Shown here: positions 29,602-38,945 of the stretch, piece after piece | Layout: every line of letters begins with the position of its first letter | Numbering within the stretch: position 1 is the stretch's first letter | From: Oligoflexales bacterium | GTDB lineage: Bacteria > Bdellovibrionota_B > Oligoflexia > Oligoflexales > RGVZ01 | DNA: 64,000 nucleotides | Assembly: GCA_947494335.1 (NCBI GenBank) | Contig: CANLUT010000001.1 | Location: 1,233,649 to 1,297,648 of the forward strand | Direction: 5' to 3' | Made by a program: the position numbers and the translations under genes | The notes under the pieces: model-generated | What the model was told of the DNA's origin: nothing | The model's input: the letters and a program-made list of their open reading frames with translations, nothing else | Database searches by the model: none

Positions 29602-31149
29602 TTAAGATGCTGCCTTGTCCGCCTCATGCCCCTGGCGAATGATTGCGCGGAATGTGTCAACCAACTCGTCCTTCTGTTGTGAACTAAGGTTGGTGATCAT
29701 TAAACCATGCAGATAACCTTGAGCAACAGCACGCCCCCAGCGGACCTCAGCATGGATGACCAGAGTAGGACCAATGGAAGGGCTCTGCAAAGTGGCTGGA
29801 ATCATTAGCACCAGATCGAGACCAACACCGTTGCCAATGTACATGGGCAATAAAGCGCTTAGACCGGAGACACTAAAATCATTTAATCGCGCTCGCCCAT
29901 AACGCGAATCAAGATAAATCGCAACATCGACGGGTACTGGCCAGCGAGAGTCTTTTCGTTCGATACCCAAAGACTTCCTGAATGCTTCTGTCACTGCACG
30001 AACATCACTCTGACGATCTTCAAAGGGCTCACACTCATAGGCTTCGTACGGAGCTTCGCTGTGCTTTATTGGAATCAGCTTGCGCGTCAGTTTTGCATGC
30101 AATCCCTCTCGCGCGACGAGAAGATCATACGTACTTGCACCTATCATGACAGAGTAGTGCTGACAAGAAGCCTCAAATCTCTTGGCAAGATTCACACCAT
30201 TACCAATGACTGTAAAATCAAAATAGTCATGGTCACCGACGTTACCAATAAACACTGCAGATGTGTTAATTCCTATTCGTAACGGATAGATCGCCTTGCC
30301 CTCTTTGGCGGAGACCAGATTGCGCTCGAGAATTCCTTTCTGAATACTAATGCCGCACATCAGGGCAGCATCTGCGTGAGCGCGCGATGACTCGATCCCG
30401 TCAATACCATATCCAAAATAGGCCAGCATCCCGTCTCCGAGAGTCTTATCGACCATACCGCCGTACTTAATGACCTCAGAGCGCATCAGATCAAATAATG
30501 ATTTCAAATCCATAAACGCTTGGTGAGGAGTTAGGCGCTCGGATATCTGAGAAAAGCCGACAATGTCTAAAAACATGATCGATACGACCTTACCTGAAGG
30601 CACGGCGTCAAGAACACGGGGATTCTGAACAATCCAATCAATTCTTTTTCTTTCCATACGACCGGACAACGCAACGCGCAACGCCAGTAACCGTTCCCGA
30701 TCGACACTGAGTCGATACCAAAACGTCAAAAGACCGCCAAACAGTATGTTACAGCCCAAAACAGTCCATGGGCCATTCCAAGTAAAGATTAGGCCGACGC
30801 ATTGCATAAAAACTACGGCGAAAATCGCTGCGGCGATTAAGCTAACGGGAACTACGCTCATCGCGATAAACGACGCAAATATCGCACCGATCAGGCCACC
30901 CAGAAAGCCAAGGATTCCTAGAAATCCAGCAGACGCTGTATGGTCAATCGACCCCATCACGTCTCGATATCCAGAAATATCTCCGACCCAGTTCAAAACT
31001 GAACTTCGCAACCCGTGATCCAGCGGTGTTAGAGCACCACTCATAGCGAAATATGCGCCACACGCAGATAAGAAAACCCCGACCGCCATGGTACGTTTCC
31101 ACGTCGGATCAAAAGCTCTTTTGACACTCATTTCACTGGTCGGACCCAT
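29602..31149 (-). CDS. Membrane adenylate cyclase (class III) with C-terminal PilZ domain
   Basis: The 515-residue protein has a membrane region with four or five helices (about 20-147), a class III cyclase domain (about 185-375) and a PilZ-like domain (about 405-510). Both metal aspartates are present (Asp195 in FLDIVGFS, Asp239 in KTLGDGML). The adenine-selecting pair looks like Lys235 and Thr313, and the transition-state residues are Asn320 and Arg324, so it should make cAMP. The PilZ segment has RARLNDFSVSGLS, close to the (D/N)xSxxG core, but only part of the RxxxR arm is visible. Cyclic-di-GMP binding is therefore plausible but unproven. Such a protein could tie c-di-GMP to cAMP signalling. 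Confidence 0.88.
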   Translation of the reverse strand: MGPTSEMSVKRAFDPTWKRTMAVGVFLSACGAYFAMSGALTPLDHGLRSSVLNWVGDISGYRDVMGSIDHTASAGFLGILGFLGGLIGAIFASFIAMSVVPVSLIAAAIFAVVFMQCVGLIFTWNGPWTVLGCNILFGGLLTFWYRLSVDRERLLALRVALSGRMERKRIDWIVQNPRVLDAVPSGKVVSIMFLDIVGFSQISERLTPHQAFMDLKSLFDLMRSEVIKYGGMVDKTLGDGMLAYFGYGIDGIESSRAHADAALMCGISIQKGILERNLVSAKEGKAIYPLRIGINTSAVFIGNVGDHDYFDFTVIGNGVNLAKRFEASCQHYSVMIGASTYDLLVAREGLHAKLTRKLIPIKHSEAPYEAYECEPFEDRQSDVRAVTEAFRKSLGIERKDSRWPVPVDVAIYLDSRYGRARLNDFSVSGLSALLPMYIGNGVGLDLVLMIPATLQSPSIGPTLVIHAEVRWGRAVAQGYLHGLMITNLSSQQKDELVDTFRAIIRQGHEADKAAS

Positions 31150-31278
31150 GAAGCTCCGTGTGCTAGTAAGACAACCTTTAGCATCACAATAGTTTCGGCA
31201 ATTCTGCGGTTTCTATGAGTCCCCGCTCTCAGGAGCGTCAAGCTGAAAATAGCCGTTGGAAAGATGGAGGATGCATAT

Positions 31279-31308
31279 ATTTCACAATAAAAATAATTTT
31301 TTTGTCAA
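31279..31308 (-). promoter_or_regulatory. Possible promoter of the adenylate cyclase gene
   Basis: On the minus strand TTGACA (31308-31303) is followed after 18 bases by TGAAAT (31284-31279). It sits in the AT-rich 280-bp gap between the HEAT gene and the cyclase. The leader to ATG 31149 would be about 120 bases. Nothing else was recognised in this gap. Confidence 0.4.
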
Positions 31309-31429
31309 AGATCCCAATAGACTATGAGAGCAATCATCAATCGAATGACTCTCAGGGCAAAACTTAAATCTCACTGGATTGACTCGTTAAATGTTCACTT
31401 TTTTGAGTAACCGAGAAATAATTACAAAA

Positions 31430-34186
31430 TCAGGCTAGCTGCAAATGGCTATCCAGGTCATTGAGCACCGCAGCGCAAAGAGCGCGCATTTCACCCATGT
31501 TTCGCATCTCTAAAATTGTGCCTCTGTGAGCTGCCCTGTTTCTAACATCCTGCAAATCATTCATAGCTCGTGCAATTCTTGCAATGGAATCGCTATGTGG
31601 TTTGCTGATTGGAAAAAGAGGTTCCATAAGCTGTCCTCTAAACTTAAATGATCTCCCGAAAATCAGAAGCAAGAGCGCCCATGCACGGAGACCGTCGACA
31701 ACTTTGTACTGGTCTTTCATGATCATCCCTGTCATCACGGATCGACAAACTAAAGCCAGTTTATGCGCAGGGAACGAGTCGCGCGAAAAATAAAGACTAC
31801 AGTCAAGATCGGTCACTAAATCGGGACCGAATCCCGAGTCCTCATCAAGCTCGAGGCGGACAACGCGTGACTGCATCTTCTGTAAAAAGTCAGCGCCCTG
31901 CCCTAAGAACATTTGTGAACCAATTTTCTCCTGCAACAGAAGGTCAATTGATTTGACGTACTGAACCAATACGGTGCTCTTATCAACTCTCGCGTCAAAC
32001 AGCTCCGGATGCCGCCATGTCACCTCACCGCTGCGCAATACAGACTTGATGACTTCCGAATATCGACCATACCCTTTTAGGTCGCGTATCAAAGTCTCAT
32101 CAATCGCATGATTTTCGGGAATCTGTATACCACCTTTGCGCGAGCTGATTCCTGTGCCTACACCCGTCACAACAAACACCATCAGATTATCACGTAAATT
32201 AATTGCCGACTGCAGGACCTCCGGATGCTTCATTGCCCCTGGTTTATCTGCAATAAGCTTATCCACCAAGGCCGTCACCGCTTCGTATGAATCACCCAGC
32301 CTTGGCGTCAGGCTACGGAACACTTTCCGACAGAAAGCTTCATCTGAAATCCTGCCGCTGATATCTTTGAATAAACGGATATGCTCGTCGAGTCCACCGC
32401 TGGTCGTTATCGTGTCCAAAGCTCGACCAGATATGCTGGCATTCGGATGATCCAGTAATCCAAACAATTGATTCCACACATCCTGAGTGGCATGAGTTTT
32501 AGCGGCAACAATAGCCAGAATGCGAGTCTGGAAGTCCTGCTCCGAAATTGATTGCGATATGAACGCTCGCCATTCCGGAACTGTCGAACCACAGAGAATC
32601 TTCAACAGCGCTGGTTTTAGCTCTATCTTCATGTCGTCTGGTAACTGATTAAGACAGGATGCATCGCTAACAACGTCACACTTAGCCAAGGCCCGAATAG
32701 CACTGGCGACTTCAAGACGATGCTCGGGTAGCGTGATGATCTGTCGCAAACGTTTACAGATGATTTTCGTCCCTTCATCTGAATTGCAAAGAGCCAAAGC
32801 CGCATAAGCAGCGTCCGTGACTGCACTTGGCGCCTTCAAACACTCACGTAAAAAATTAGCAGCATCAGGACCCAGGTAGCGAATTTGGCCCAAAGCACGC
32901 ACCATCCGAGCTTTAACAGGCTCATGGCTCTCAGCCTCGATCAGCCGTACCAGTCGCTTGCCATATGACGTGCGAACGTCAGGTGCCATTGGCTGAATGG
33001 CAATGAAACTGACACCCTGCATCAGTGATTGCGCCACTAGAGCATTTACAGCTGCAAAGCGAATGTCATTAGTAACACCTTTATCCGCCAGCATTGGGAA
33101 TAAAATCTCATCTGCCTTTTCTAAACGCACACAGCTCAAAACACGAACCAGAAATTGTGCGCCTTGTGCGGAAACGGTTTTAACAAACTCATCACGAGGA
33201 TGACTCATTGAATATTCTCGAAGAACACCTGCAAATATTTCTAGGGGAATATTTGCAAAGTGCTTGGCAAGAAACGCAATGTCGTCTTGAAAAGCTTCCT
33301 TTCTGAAACAAACGAGACGTTCCATCGCATAAAATGCAGGTGTTGCATCCGTAGCGAGAACCTGAATCGCCTCTTTGCGGGAATCCTCGGAGAATGAAGA
33401 AAGAATCTGCCACGCCTGACGCATCGCATGTGGACTAGCCGCATTGAGTGCTGCACCTACGGCGTCTTCAATCGTGAATCCTAGTCGCAATCTGATGTGT
33501 TCGATAGCCGACAGCTTGAGTTGGTGTGCAAACGCTCTATAACGTGTATCAAGTCTTTCAAGTGCACTGAGAGTATCGGCGTTTCCCAATCGACCCAAGG
33601 CCATCACCGCGGTATTGAACATCGGTCCGGATGGCTCTGTAAACGCGGTTTCTGTGATCATCTTAAGGCAGCGTCGATACCCTCGAAGACCTGCAGCGAT
33701 CACAGCACTTTGAATGACAGAAACCGGAATGTTCTGGCGCTTACCGGTGAGAAAACTTGCCACTTCTGCTTCGCATGGAAAAAAATTCATATTACCAAGG
33801 GCTGCCAACGCTTCACGCAAAAGTGGATGGTCAGGTGTTCTGATGATGGCGCACAAAAACTCGCCTGCAACCGGGTCATCAGACTGGCCCATTGCGAGAA
33901 CAGCTTCGGCAGCCATCGCAAAATCATCGATAGCCATCGCTGTCTGGCATAAAAACTCGGTTGCGCGATCGTGACGGACTTTTCCGAGGGCCTGAATGAT
34001 CGAAATCTTCGTTGTTCGCCACATTGTCCGATCAAATGTTTCAATCAGGATTCTAGCCGCGTTCATACCTCCACGGTCGGCGAGATCAAAAATAGCAACC
34101 CTACGGCGTTCCTCTTCATCGCAAGACTCCAGAATGTTCAGGAGCTTCAACGTTTCTTGGTCGAGTTGATATCGCTTGATCGCCAT
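31430..34186 (-). CDS. Large HEAT-repeat protein with C-terminal HEPN-like domain
   Basis: The 918-residue protein lacks a signal peptide, so it is probably cytoplasmic. Residues 1 to about 640 are a run of helical pairs typical of HEAT/PBS-type repeats (WRTTKISIIQALGKVRHDRA, EPVKARMVRALGQIRYLG, DHPLLREALAALGNM). The last about 200 residues are a separate helical region that ends with NDLQDVRNRAAHRG. There Arg882 and His887 make an RxxxxH motif in the right setting for HEPN domains, which in many prokaryotic proteins are RNases. The HEPN call rests on this motif only. HEAT arrays usually bind proteins or nucleic acid. It is transcribed alone, divergent from the CAP lipoprotein. A role in RNA processing or defence is possible but not shown. 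Confidence 0.7.
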   Translation of the reverse strand: MAIKRYQLDQETLKLLNILESCDEEERRRVAIFDLADRGGMNAARILIETFDRTMWRTTKISIIQALGKVRHDRATEFLCQTAMAIDDFAMAAEAVLAMGQSDDPVAGEFLCAIIRTPDHPLLREALAALGNMNFFPCEAEVASFLTGKRQNIPVSVIQSAVIAAGLRGYRRCLKMITETAFTEPSGPMFNTAVMALGRLGNADTLSALERLDTRYRAFAHQLKLSAIEHIRLRLGFTIEDAVGAALNAASPHAMRQAWQILSSFSEDSRKEAIQVLATDATPAFYAMERLVCFRKEAFQDDIAFLAKHFANIPLEIFAGVLREYSMSHPRDEFVKTVSAQGAQFLVRVLSCVRLEKADEILFPMLADKGVTNDIRFAAVNALVAQSLMQGVSFIAIQPMAPDVRTSYGKRLVRLIEAESHEPVKARMVRALGQIRYLGPDAANFLRECLKAPSAVTDAAYAALALCNSDEGTKIICKRLRQIITLPEHRLEVASAIRALAKCDVVSDASCLNQLPDDMKIELKPALLKILCGSTVPEWRAFISQSISEQDFQTRILAIVAAKTHATQDVWNQLFGLLDHPNASISGRALDTITTSGGLDEHIRLFKDISGRISDEAFCRKVFRSLTPRLGDSYEAVTALVDKLIADKPGAMKHPEVLQSAINLRDNLMVFVVTGVGTGISSRKGGIQIPENHAIDETLIRDLKGYGRYSEVIKSVLRSGEVTWRHPELFDARVDKSTVLVQYVKSIDLLLQEKIGSQMFLGQGADFLQKMQSRVVRLELDEDSGFGPDLVTDLDCSLYFSRDSFPAHKLALVCRSVMTGMIMKDQYKVVDGLRAWALLLLIFGRSFKFRGQLMEPLFPISKPHSDSIARIARAMNDLQDVRNRAAHRGTILEMRNMGEMRALCAAVLNDLDSHLQLA

Positions 34187-34470
34187 GGGAGCCTGTGATG
34201 GTTGGGGTGTGTGGTCCTAATATCCTATCATGACAGGCAAATTCTGGTGAAAGCTCGACGGTTATGGTTAGTTTCACTGACCTCAGCTAGAGGGAACAAT
34301 CAGCAAAACATCCGAACGGCTAGAGATTTGATTTACAAATGCTGCACGAGGGGGCATGCCAAGCCTCGAATATGACGATTTTTTTTCGGTGGTTTGTAAC
34401 GTCCTTCGAAATAATTCAAGAATTTGCTCAAAAACTCCGATACCCGAGTACTTATGTGGAGAACGAGTCC

Positions 34471-36171
34471 ATGCACAACGATTCATTGAGACTGATCGTA
34501 GGTTTACTCATTGGTCTGAGCATCTCCGGATGCCGCGAGCCTGGACCAAACTCATCGCTCAGAACTCTCGATAACATCGCTACTGCAAGGCCACAATTTG
34601 AGGCCTGCACTGGCTCCGGCGACGTGCATCGCAAAGTCGACCCGACAATACCATCCCATCTGCGCCTAGCACTTGCAGCCGTTCCCATACAGATTCAAAA
34701 CGCCTTTTTCGATGACCTTGGAGGAAAAATCCGCGTCGTTGATGATCCATCACTCAAGGACTGTGGCCCTTTAGGCGCGCGCACTGACGATCGACTTTCA
34801 TGTTGGCGCAGACTACCGAACCAAACATCATCAATCGAAATCATCGTCAAAAAAAGCAACGCAACCATAGAACAATATGCTCTGGTCCGCACATTTGGTT
34901 TTGTTTATGGAGATATCCTCATTCATCGAGTGATGCCTGCTAGTCTCAATGCTCCTGTGCTTATCAGCGAACGTCCACAGGGCCATTTAAAGGACTATAA
35001 GGCACATTTAGCCTCAGTGTTTTTAGGTGACCTCATAGCGACGGCTAGTGGTCAGCAGGAGAAAGAAGCGATTGAAACGCTTGCTGAGCTCGGGATTCCT
35101 AAATCCGTAGCATCTGAGCCAAACTTTGAAAAACGCTGGCTGGAGTTTTCAAGGTTACCTGTATCAACTCAAGACAGCTTTTCATCCAGAGTCTTTGCCG
35201 AGGCATTTCATAGTCAGTTCTGTTCTGAAAAATCTGCGGAGCGAGCCTGCAAACTCTTTGGACAAACCATGCGCGCGTTTGCTCCTTTTGCAGAAGATGT
35301 AACCTCCAAGTCTTGGATGCAAAAACATGCCACCTGCGCTGTCAACAGTACAAGTCTTGCTGCGCCGACGGCATCAGCGTCTTCCAGTCGCAAAGAATGG
35401 TTTGCCAGCCATAGAGGCACTATAAACGAAAGGCAAAACCGAGGACTTGAAAATGGAACTCTCGTGAATGCAAAAATTGCCGAATACGCACTGAGTGCAA
35501 CGAATCAAGCAAGACAAGGGACCCAAACATCAGCATTTAATTTATCTGGCGACCTTCTCTCTATGCTCCAAAATCTTTTATCTGGCGGACTGTCTCTAGG
35601 GGGCGGTGGCGGTGGTCTCGGAGGAGTTTTGAATCAAATCCTCGGCGGCATCGGTGGCGGCGGCGGCGGACTTGGAGGTCTATCGGGTCTTCTATCAAAC
35701 TTGGGTCTTGGTGGACCCATGGGAAACAACCTTGGCGGTGGTGCTGGAGGGGGAGAGCCGATCAATAACACGCCTCCTCAAACGACACCGATCGACGCTG
35801 GCGGAAATAATGCGCCTGGGCCCTCAGGAGGCTCTGGAAGTGGGATCGCATCCGCAGAGGAAAAGGCCGGCATGGACGCCACAAATCGCTATCGCCAAAG
35901 CCAGGGCAAAGAACCGCTACAGATTGACGACCAGATGATCGCCGACTGCCGCAAGCAAGCACAGGCACAGGTAGCACAAGGACTGCAGCACTGGCTGGTT
36001 CCCGCGGGCATCGCTCGGGGAGAGAACATCGCGTATGGGTCCAAGTCGGGGGAATACACCGTGATGCAGCAATGGGTAAAATCACCAGGCCACCACGCAA
36101 ACATCATGGGAAATTATCGCTATATCGGCATTGGAAACGTAGGAAATCAGTGGTGTCAACGCTTTCGTTAA
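34471..36171 (+). CDS. CAP/SCP-domain lipoprotein with glycine-rich linker
   Basis: The 566-residue protein starts at ATG 34471, with GGAG 9 bases upstream and a signal peptide ending ISGC (Cys20). An in-frame start at 34339 would bury the signal sequence. Residues of about 20-375 show no family I recognise but contain several cysteines. About 390-480 is a glycine-rich linker with runs of six glycines. The C-terminal about 110 residues are a CAP (SCP/PR-1) domain: MDATNRYRQSQGKEPL, GLQHW, GENIAYG and WVKSPGHHANIM. The two CAP histidines are present. Bacterial CAP proteins are secreted and bind or cleave unknown ligands. It is divergent from the HEAT gene. Confidence 0.85.
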   Translation: MHNDSLRLIVGLLIGLSISGCREPGPNSSLRTLDNIATARPQFEACTGSGDVHRKVDPTIPSHLRLALAAVPIQIQNAFFDDLGGKIRVVDDPSLKDCGPLGARTDDRLSCWRRLPNQTSSIEIIVKKSNATIEQYALVRTFGFVYGDILIHRVMPASLNAPVLISERPQGHLKDYKAHLASVFLGDLIATASGQQEKEAIETLAELGIPKSVASEPNFEKRWLEFSRLPVSTQDSFSSRVFAEAFHSQFCSEKSAERACKLFGQTMRAFAPFAEDVTSKSWMQKHATCAVNSTSLAAPTASASSSRKEWFASHRGTINERQNRGLENGTLVNAKIAEYALSATNQARQGTQTSAFNLSGDLLSMLQNLLSGGLSLGGGGGGLGGVLNQILGGIGGGGGGLGGLSGLLSNLGLGGPMGNNLGGGAGGGEPINNTPPQTTPIDAGGNNAPGPSGGSGSGIASAEEKAGMDATNRYRQSQGKEPLQIDDQMIADCRKQAQAQVAQGLQHWLVPAGIARGENIAYGSKSGEYTVMQQWVKSPGHHANIMGNYRYIGIGNVGNQWCQRFR

Positions 36172-36261
36172 TATCCGTAGCCTGCAACTAACCCGCAAAT
36201 AAATTATTTTTAGTTTCTAGTAAAACAGAGTATCACTCACCTCGTCGTGAGGAGACTCATC

Positions 36262-37395
36262 ATGCCAAGCACATCATCCAGTCCTACATCAGCCATCGGA
36301 CTGGTTTTGTCAGGTGGCGGTGCGCGCGGAGCTTACCAGGCGGGAGTTCTAAAGGCTGTCGGTGAAATCTGTCAAATCAGAAACATTAGCTGGCCATTTA
36401 CAGTGATGACTGGACTCAGCGCAGGCGCAATCAACATCACGTATCTTGCTAGCAGTCGAACAGACCTCTATAAAACTACAAATTTACTTGCAGAAATATG
36501 GTCTGCCATCTGCTCTAGTGATGTATTTCGAACTGATCCAGCATCGTTATCCGCAATAGGTTCACGATGGATTGCATCGATGATGAGCGGCGGGTGGACG
36601 CTTTCAAGTAAGCCACAATCTTTGGTTGATACTTCACCGTTGCGCAAGCTCATTACACGCTATTTGGACACAAGTGGCATTACAGAAAACATTAAAAAAG
36701 GTAAGTTTCGCGCGGTTTCCGTTTCTGCGACCGACTATGCAACATCACGCGGGGTTTCTTTTGTTCAATCTGGTCATGATCAAACATCTTGGAACAAACC
36801 TCGAAACTACTCTGTAGCAAGCTCCTTAGGACCAGACCATGTTCTGGCGTCTTCCGCAATCCCAGTGTTATTTCCGGCGGTAAAAATCCACGGTAAATTT
36901 TATGGCGATGGTTGCCTACGTAATCTCAATCCACTCAGTCCAGCGATCCGGCTGGGAGCACAAAAACTCTTCATTATTGGTGTTAGACAAGCGCCGAGTG
37001 AACATGATGGGCTCGCGAAAGATGGTGCTACAGCCGGCCGCATTCTCAGCGTTCTGTTAAATGCTGTTTTGATGGACGGCCTTGAGTCAGACGTGGATCA
37101 TCTCCAAACTATTAATCAAATCGTTGGGAGTAGCGACCAAAAGCAAGGGCAACCAAGATTTATCCCCACTTTTGTAATGACCCCATCGAAGAACATCGCC
37201 GATCTTGCAGTCACGTTTAGCGACTCGATTTCGCCGTTTATTCATTTTCTGACTAGAGGACTCGGCCCATTCGAACAAACCGCTGAAATGATCAGTTACT
37301 TGCTGTTCGAGCCGCTATTCTGTTCAGCCCTGATTCAGCTTGGACATCAGGACGCCATGATCCGTGCCCGGGAGATTGCCGACTTTTTGACCTGA
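36262..37395 (+). CDS. Patatin-like phospholipase
   Basis: The 377-residue protein starts at ATG 36262, with TGAGGAG 7 bases upstream; GTG 36247 overlaps that site and is rejected. The patatin hallmarks are all visible: the oxyanion-hole glycine loop LSGGGARGAYQAG (17-28), the nucleophile Ser53 in GLSAG and the catalytic Asp216 in YGDGCLRN. These enzymes form a Ser-Asp dyad that hydrolyses acyl esters of phospholipids. No signal peptide is present, so it is probably a cytoplasmic or inner-leaflet enzyme of the RssA/YchK type. It follows the CAP gene by 90 bases and ends convergent with the UMF1 transporter gene (7 bases between stops). Confidence 0.92.
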   Translation: MPSTSSSPTSAIGLVLSGGGARGAYQAGVLKAVGEICQIRNISWPFTVMTGLSAGAINITYLASSRTDLYKTTNLLAEIWSAICSSDVFRTDPASLSAIGSRWIASMMSGGWTLSSKPQSLVDTSPLRKLITRYLDTSGITENIKKGKFRAVSVSATDYATSRGVSFVQSGHDQTSWNKPRNYSVASSLGPDHVLASSAIPVLFPAVKIHGKFYGDGCLRNLNPLSPAIRLGAQKLFIIGVRQAPSEHDGLAKDGATAGRILSVLLNAVLMDGLESDVDHLQTINQIVGSSDQKQGQPRFIPTFVMTPSKNIADLAVTFSDSISPFIHFLTRGLGPFEQTAEMISYLLFEPLFCSALIQLGHQDAMIRAREIADFLT

Positions 37396-37402
37396 GTACC
37401 GC

Positions 37403-38713
37403 TTAACTGCGCTGATTTTTACGGTCAGCTGTCAATGGGCTAAGATCTAGTGGCGCCACAAGCAACGCGCCCACCGCAAAAAACAGTACCAACAAAAGTA
37501 TGCTGCCGCGTCCACTTCCAGTACCCTGGGCCATCAGACCAAAGATAAGCGGGCCTAAGACTCCAGCAAACTTGGAACTAACGCTGAAGAATGAGAAAAA
37601 CTCTGCCGAACGTCCCTTTGGAATCATACCGGAAAAAATTGAGCGGCTCAGTGCCTGAGATCCCCCTTGAACGAAGGCAATCATGATTGCCAGCCCCCAA
37701 AAATGAGCTGCTGATGTCATAAAAAACGCAAGCACAGAGATTAGACTGTAGATCGCTAGTGATATTAAAAGGCCCGTTTTTGCCGAAAACCTTGATACGA
37801 TAGGACTATAGAGAAACGTAAAAGGCAAACCCAGTAGCTGCGTTGCCAGCATTGCGGCAATTAAACTTGATTGATCAATACCGATCTCACGACCATACGT
37901 GGTCGCCATTTTGATGATGGTACCAATCCCATCAGAATAAACCCAAAAAGCGATTAGAAATAACAATACACGCCTATATGACCGGATTTCACGAAACGTG
38001 ATCCTCAAGCTTTTAAATGCCGCACTGAAAGCTTCCGACCAGGTTTTAGATGCTGCATCTCCCACACTTGGCTCATCCACCCAAATGAGTAATGGCATCG
38101 TAAATACAAACCACCACACTCCTACACTGACAAATGAAGCCCTGACTGCGTCGCCTTTTCCGGCAAAGCCCCAAAACTCAGGATTCGAGATCCATGCGAG
38201 ATTTAAAGCAAGCAGGATCCCACCTCCCAAGTAACCAAGGGCATAACCCGCAAGCGACACATGATCGGACTGATCGTGATGAGTAATGTGCGGCAGTAAG
38301 CTGTCATAAAAAATCAATGCGCCTGAAAATCCAATGTTACCAAAAATATAGGCCGTCATAGCCAAAGGCCAATCACCTTCACCCACAAACCACAGTGCCG
38401 CACTCGATACACAGCCCAAAACTGTGAAGGCAAGGATAAAAAATTTCTTCTTTCCGAATGAGTCTGCAGCCGCTCCCAATAACGGAGACATTAAAGCTAC
38501 AAACAGAAGTGAGATCCCAGCGCCGTATCCCCAATAGGCCGTGCGAATATTTTCAGGAAGGTGCTTGGCCGCGACGTCAAAGAAATAAATCGGCAGCAGT
38601 ACTGCCATGATTGTTGTTGCAAAACCTGAGTTTCCAAAATCATAGAGGGCCCAAGACCAATGCTTTCTGTCACCTAAGCCAATGCGTCTCAATAATCCGG
38701 AAATTCCACTCAT
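37403..38713 (-). CDS. MFS transporter of the UMF1 (Atg22-like) family
   Basis: The 436-residue protein has about twelve membrane helices. The N-terminal motif WSWALYDFGNSGFATTI and the SFGKKKFFILAF loop are characteristic of UMF1/Atg22-like transporters. ALSRSIFSGMIPKGRSAEFFSFFSVSSKFAG is the matching second-half signature. In yeast Atg22 exports amino acids from the vacuole, but bacterial substrates are unknown. GGGAGGG stands just before the ATG. It is transcribed alone, with a 230-bp divergent region shared with the CHAP-like lipoprotein gene. Confidence 0.9.
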   Translation of the reverse strand: MSGISGLLRRIGLGDRKHWSWALYDFGNSGFATTIMAVLLPIYFFDVAAKHLPENIRTAYWGYGAGISLLFVALMSPLLGAAADSFGKKKFFILAFTVLGCVSSAALWFVGEGDWPLAMTAYIFGNIGFSGALIFYDSLLPHITHHDQSDHVSLAGYALGYLGGGILLALNLAWISNPEFWGFAGKGDAVRASFVSVGVWWFVFTMPLLIWVDEPSVGDAASKTWSEAFSAAFKSLRITFREIRSYRRVLLFLIAFWVYSDGIGTIIKMATTYGREIGIDQSSLIAAMLATQLLGLPFTFLYSPIVSRFSAKTGLLISLAIYSLISVLAFFMTSAAHFWGLAIMIAFVQGGSQALSRSIFSGMIPKGRSAEFFSFFSVSSKFAGVLGPLIFGLMAQGTGSGRGSILLLVLFFAVGALLVAPLDLSPLTADRKNQRS

Positions 38714-38945
38714 TCATCCCTCCCTGAGCGCCGAAACAAAGCTACAAGCCATTCGTCGTCGCAAGCATAGAATCTTCATACGACCGTTTAACCCATAAAC
38801 AGTGTCCAAAGTGGCAACAGGCGAACCGCTATGGAGCACCTCTATTATACTGTAATGACAGGATAAAAATAAGCTGTCCGATTGGCAAATTTCTTGCTGC
38901 ACCAAAAGGGTTACCGCCAAAAAAACCGGTCCGATCAGGTGCAGC

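Noticed and set aside
34339-34470. Longer N-terminus for the CAP lipoprotein
   Set aside because: It would place about 44 residues before a clear lipoprotein signal peptide. ATG 34471 has a proper ribosome site.
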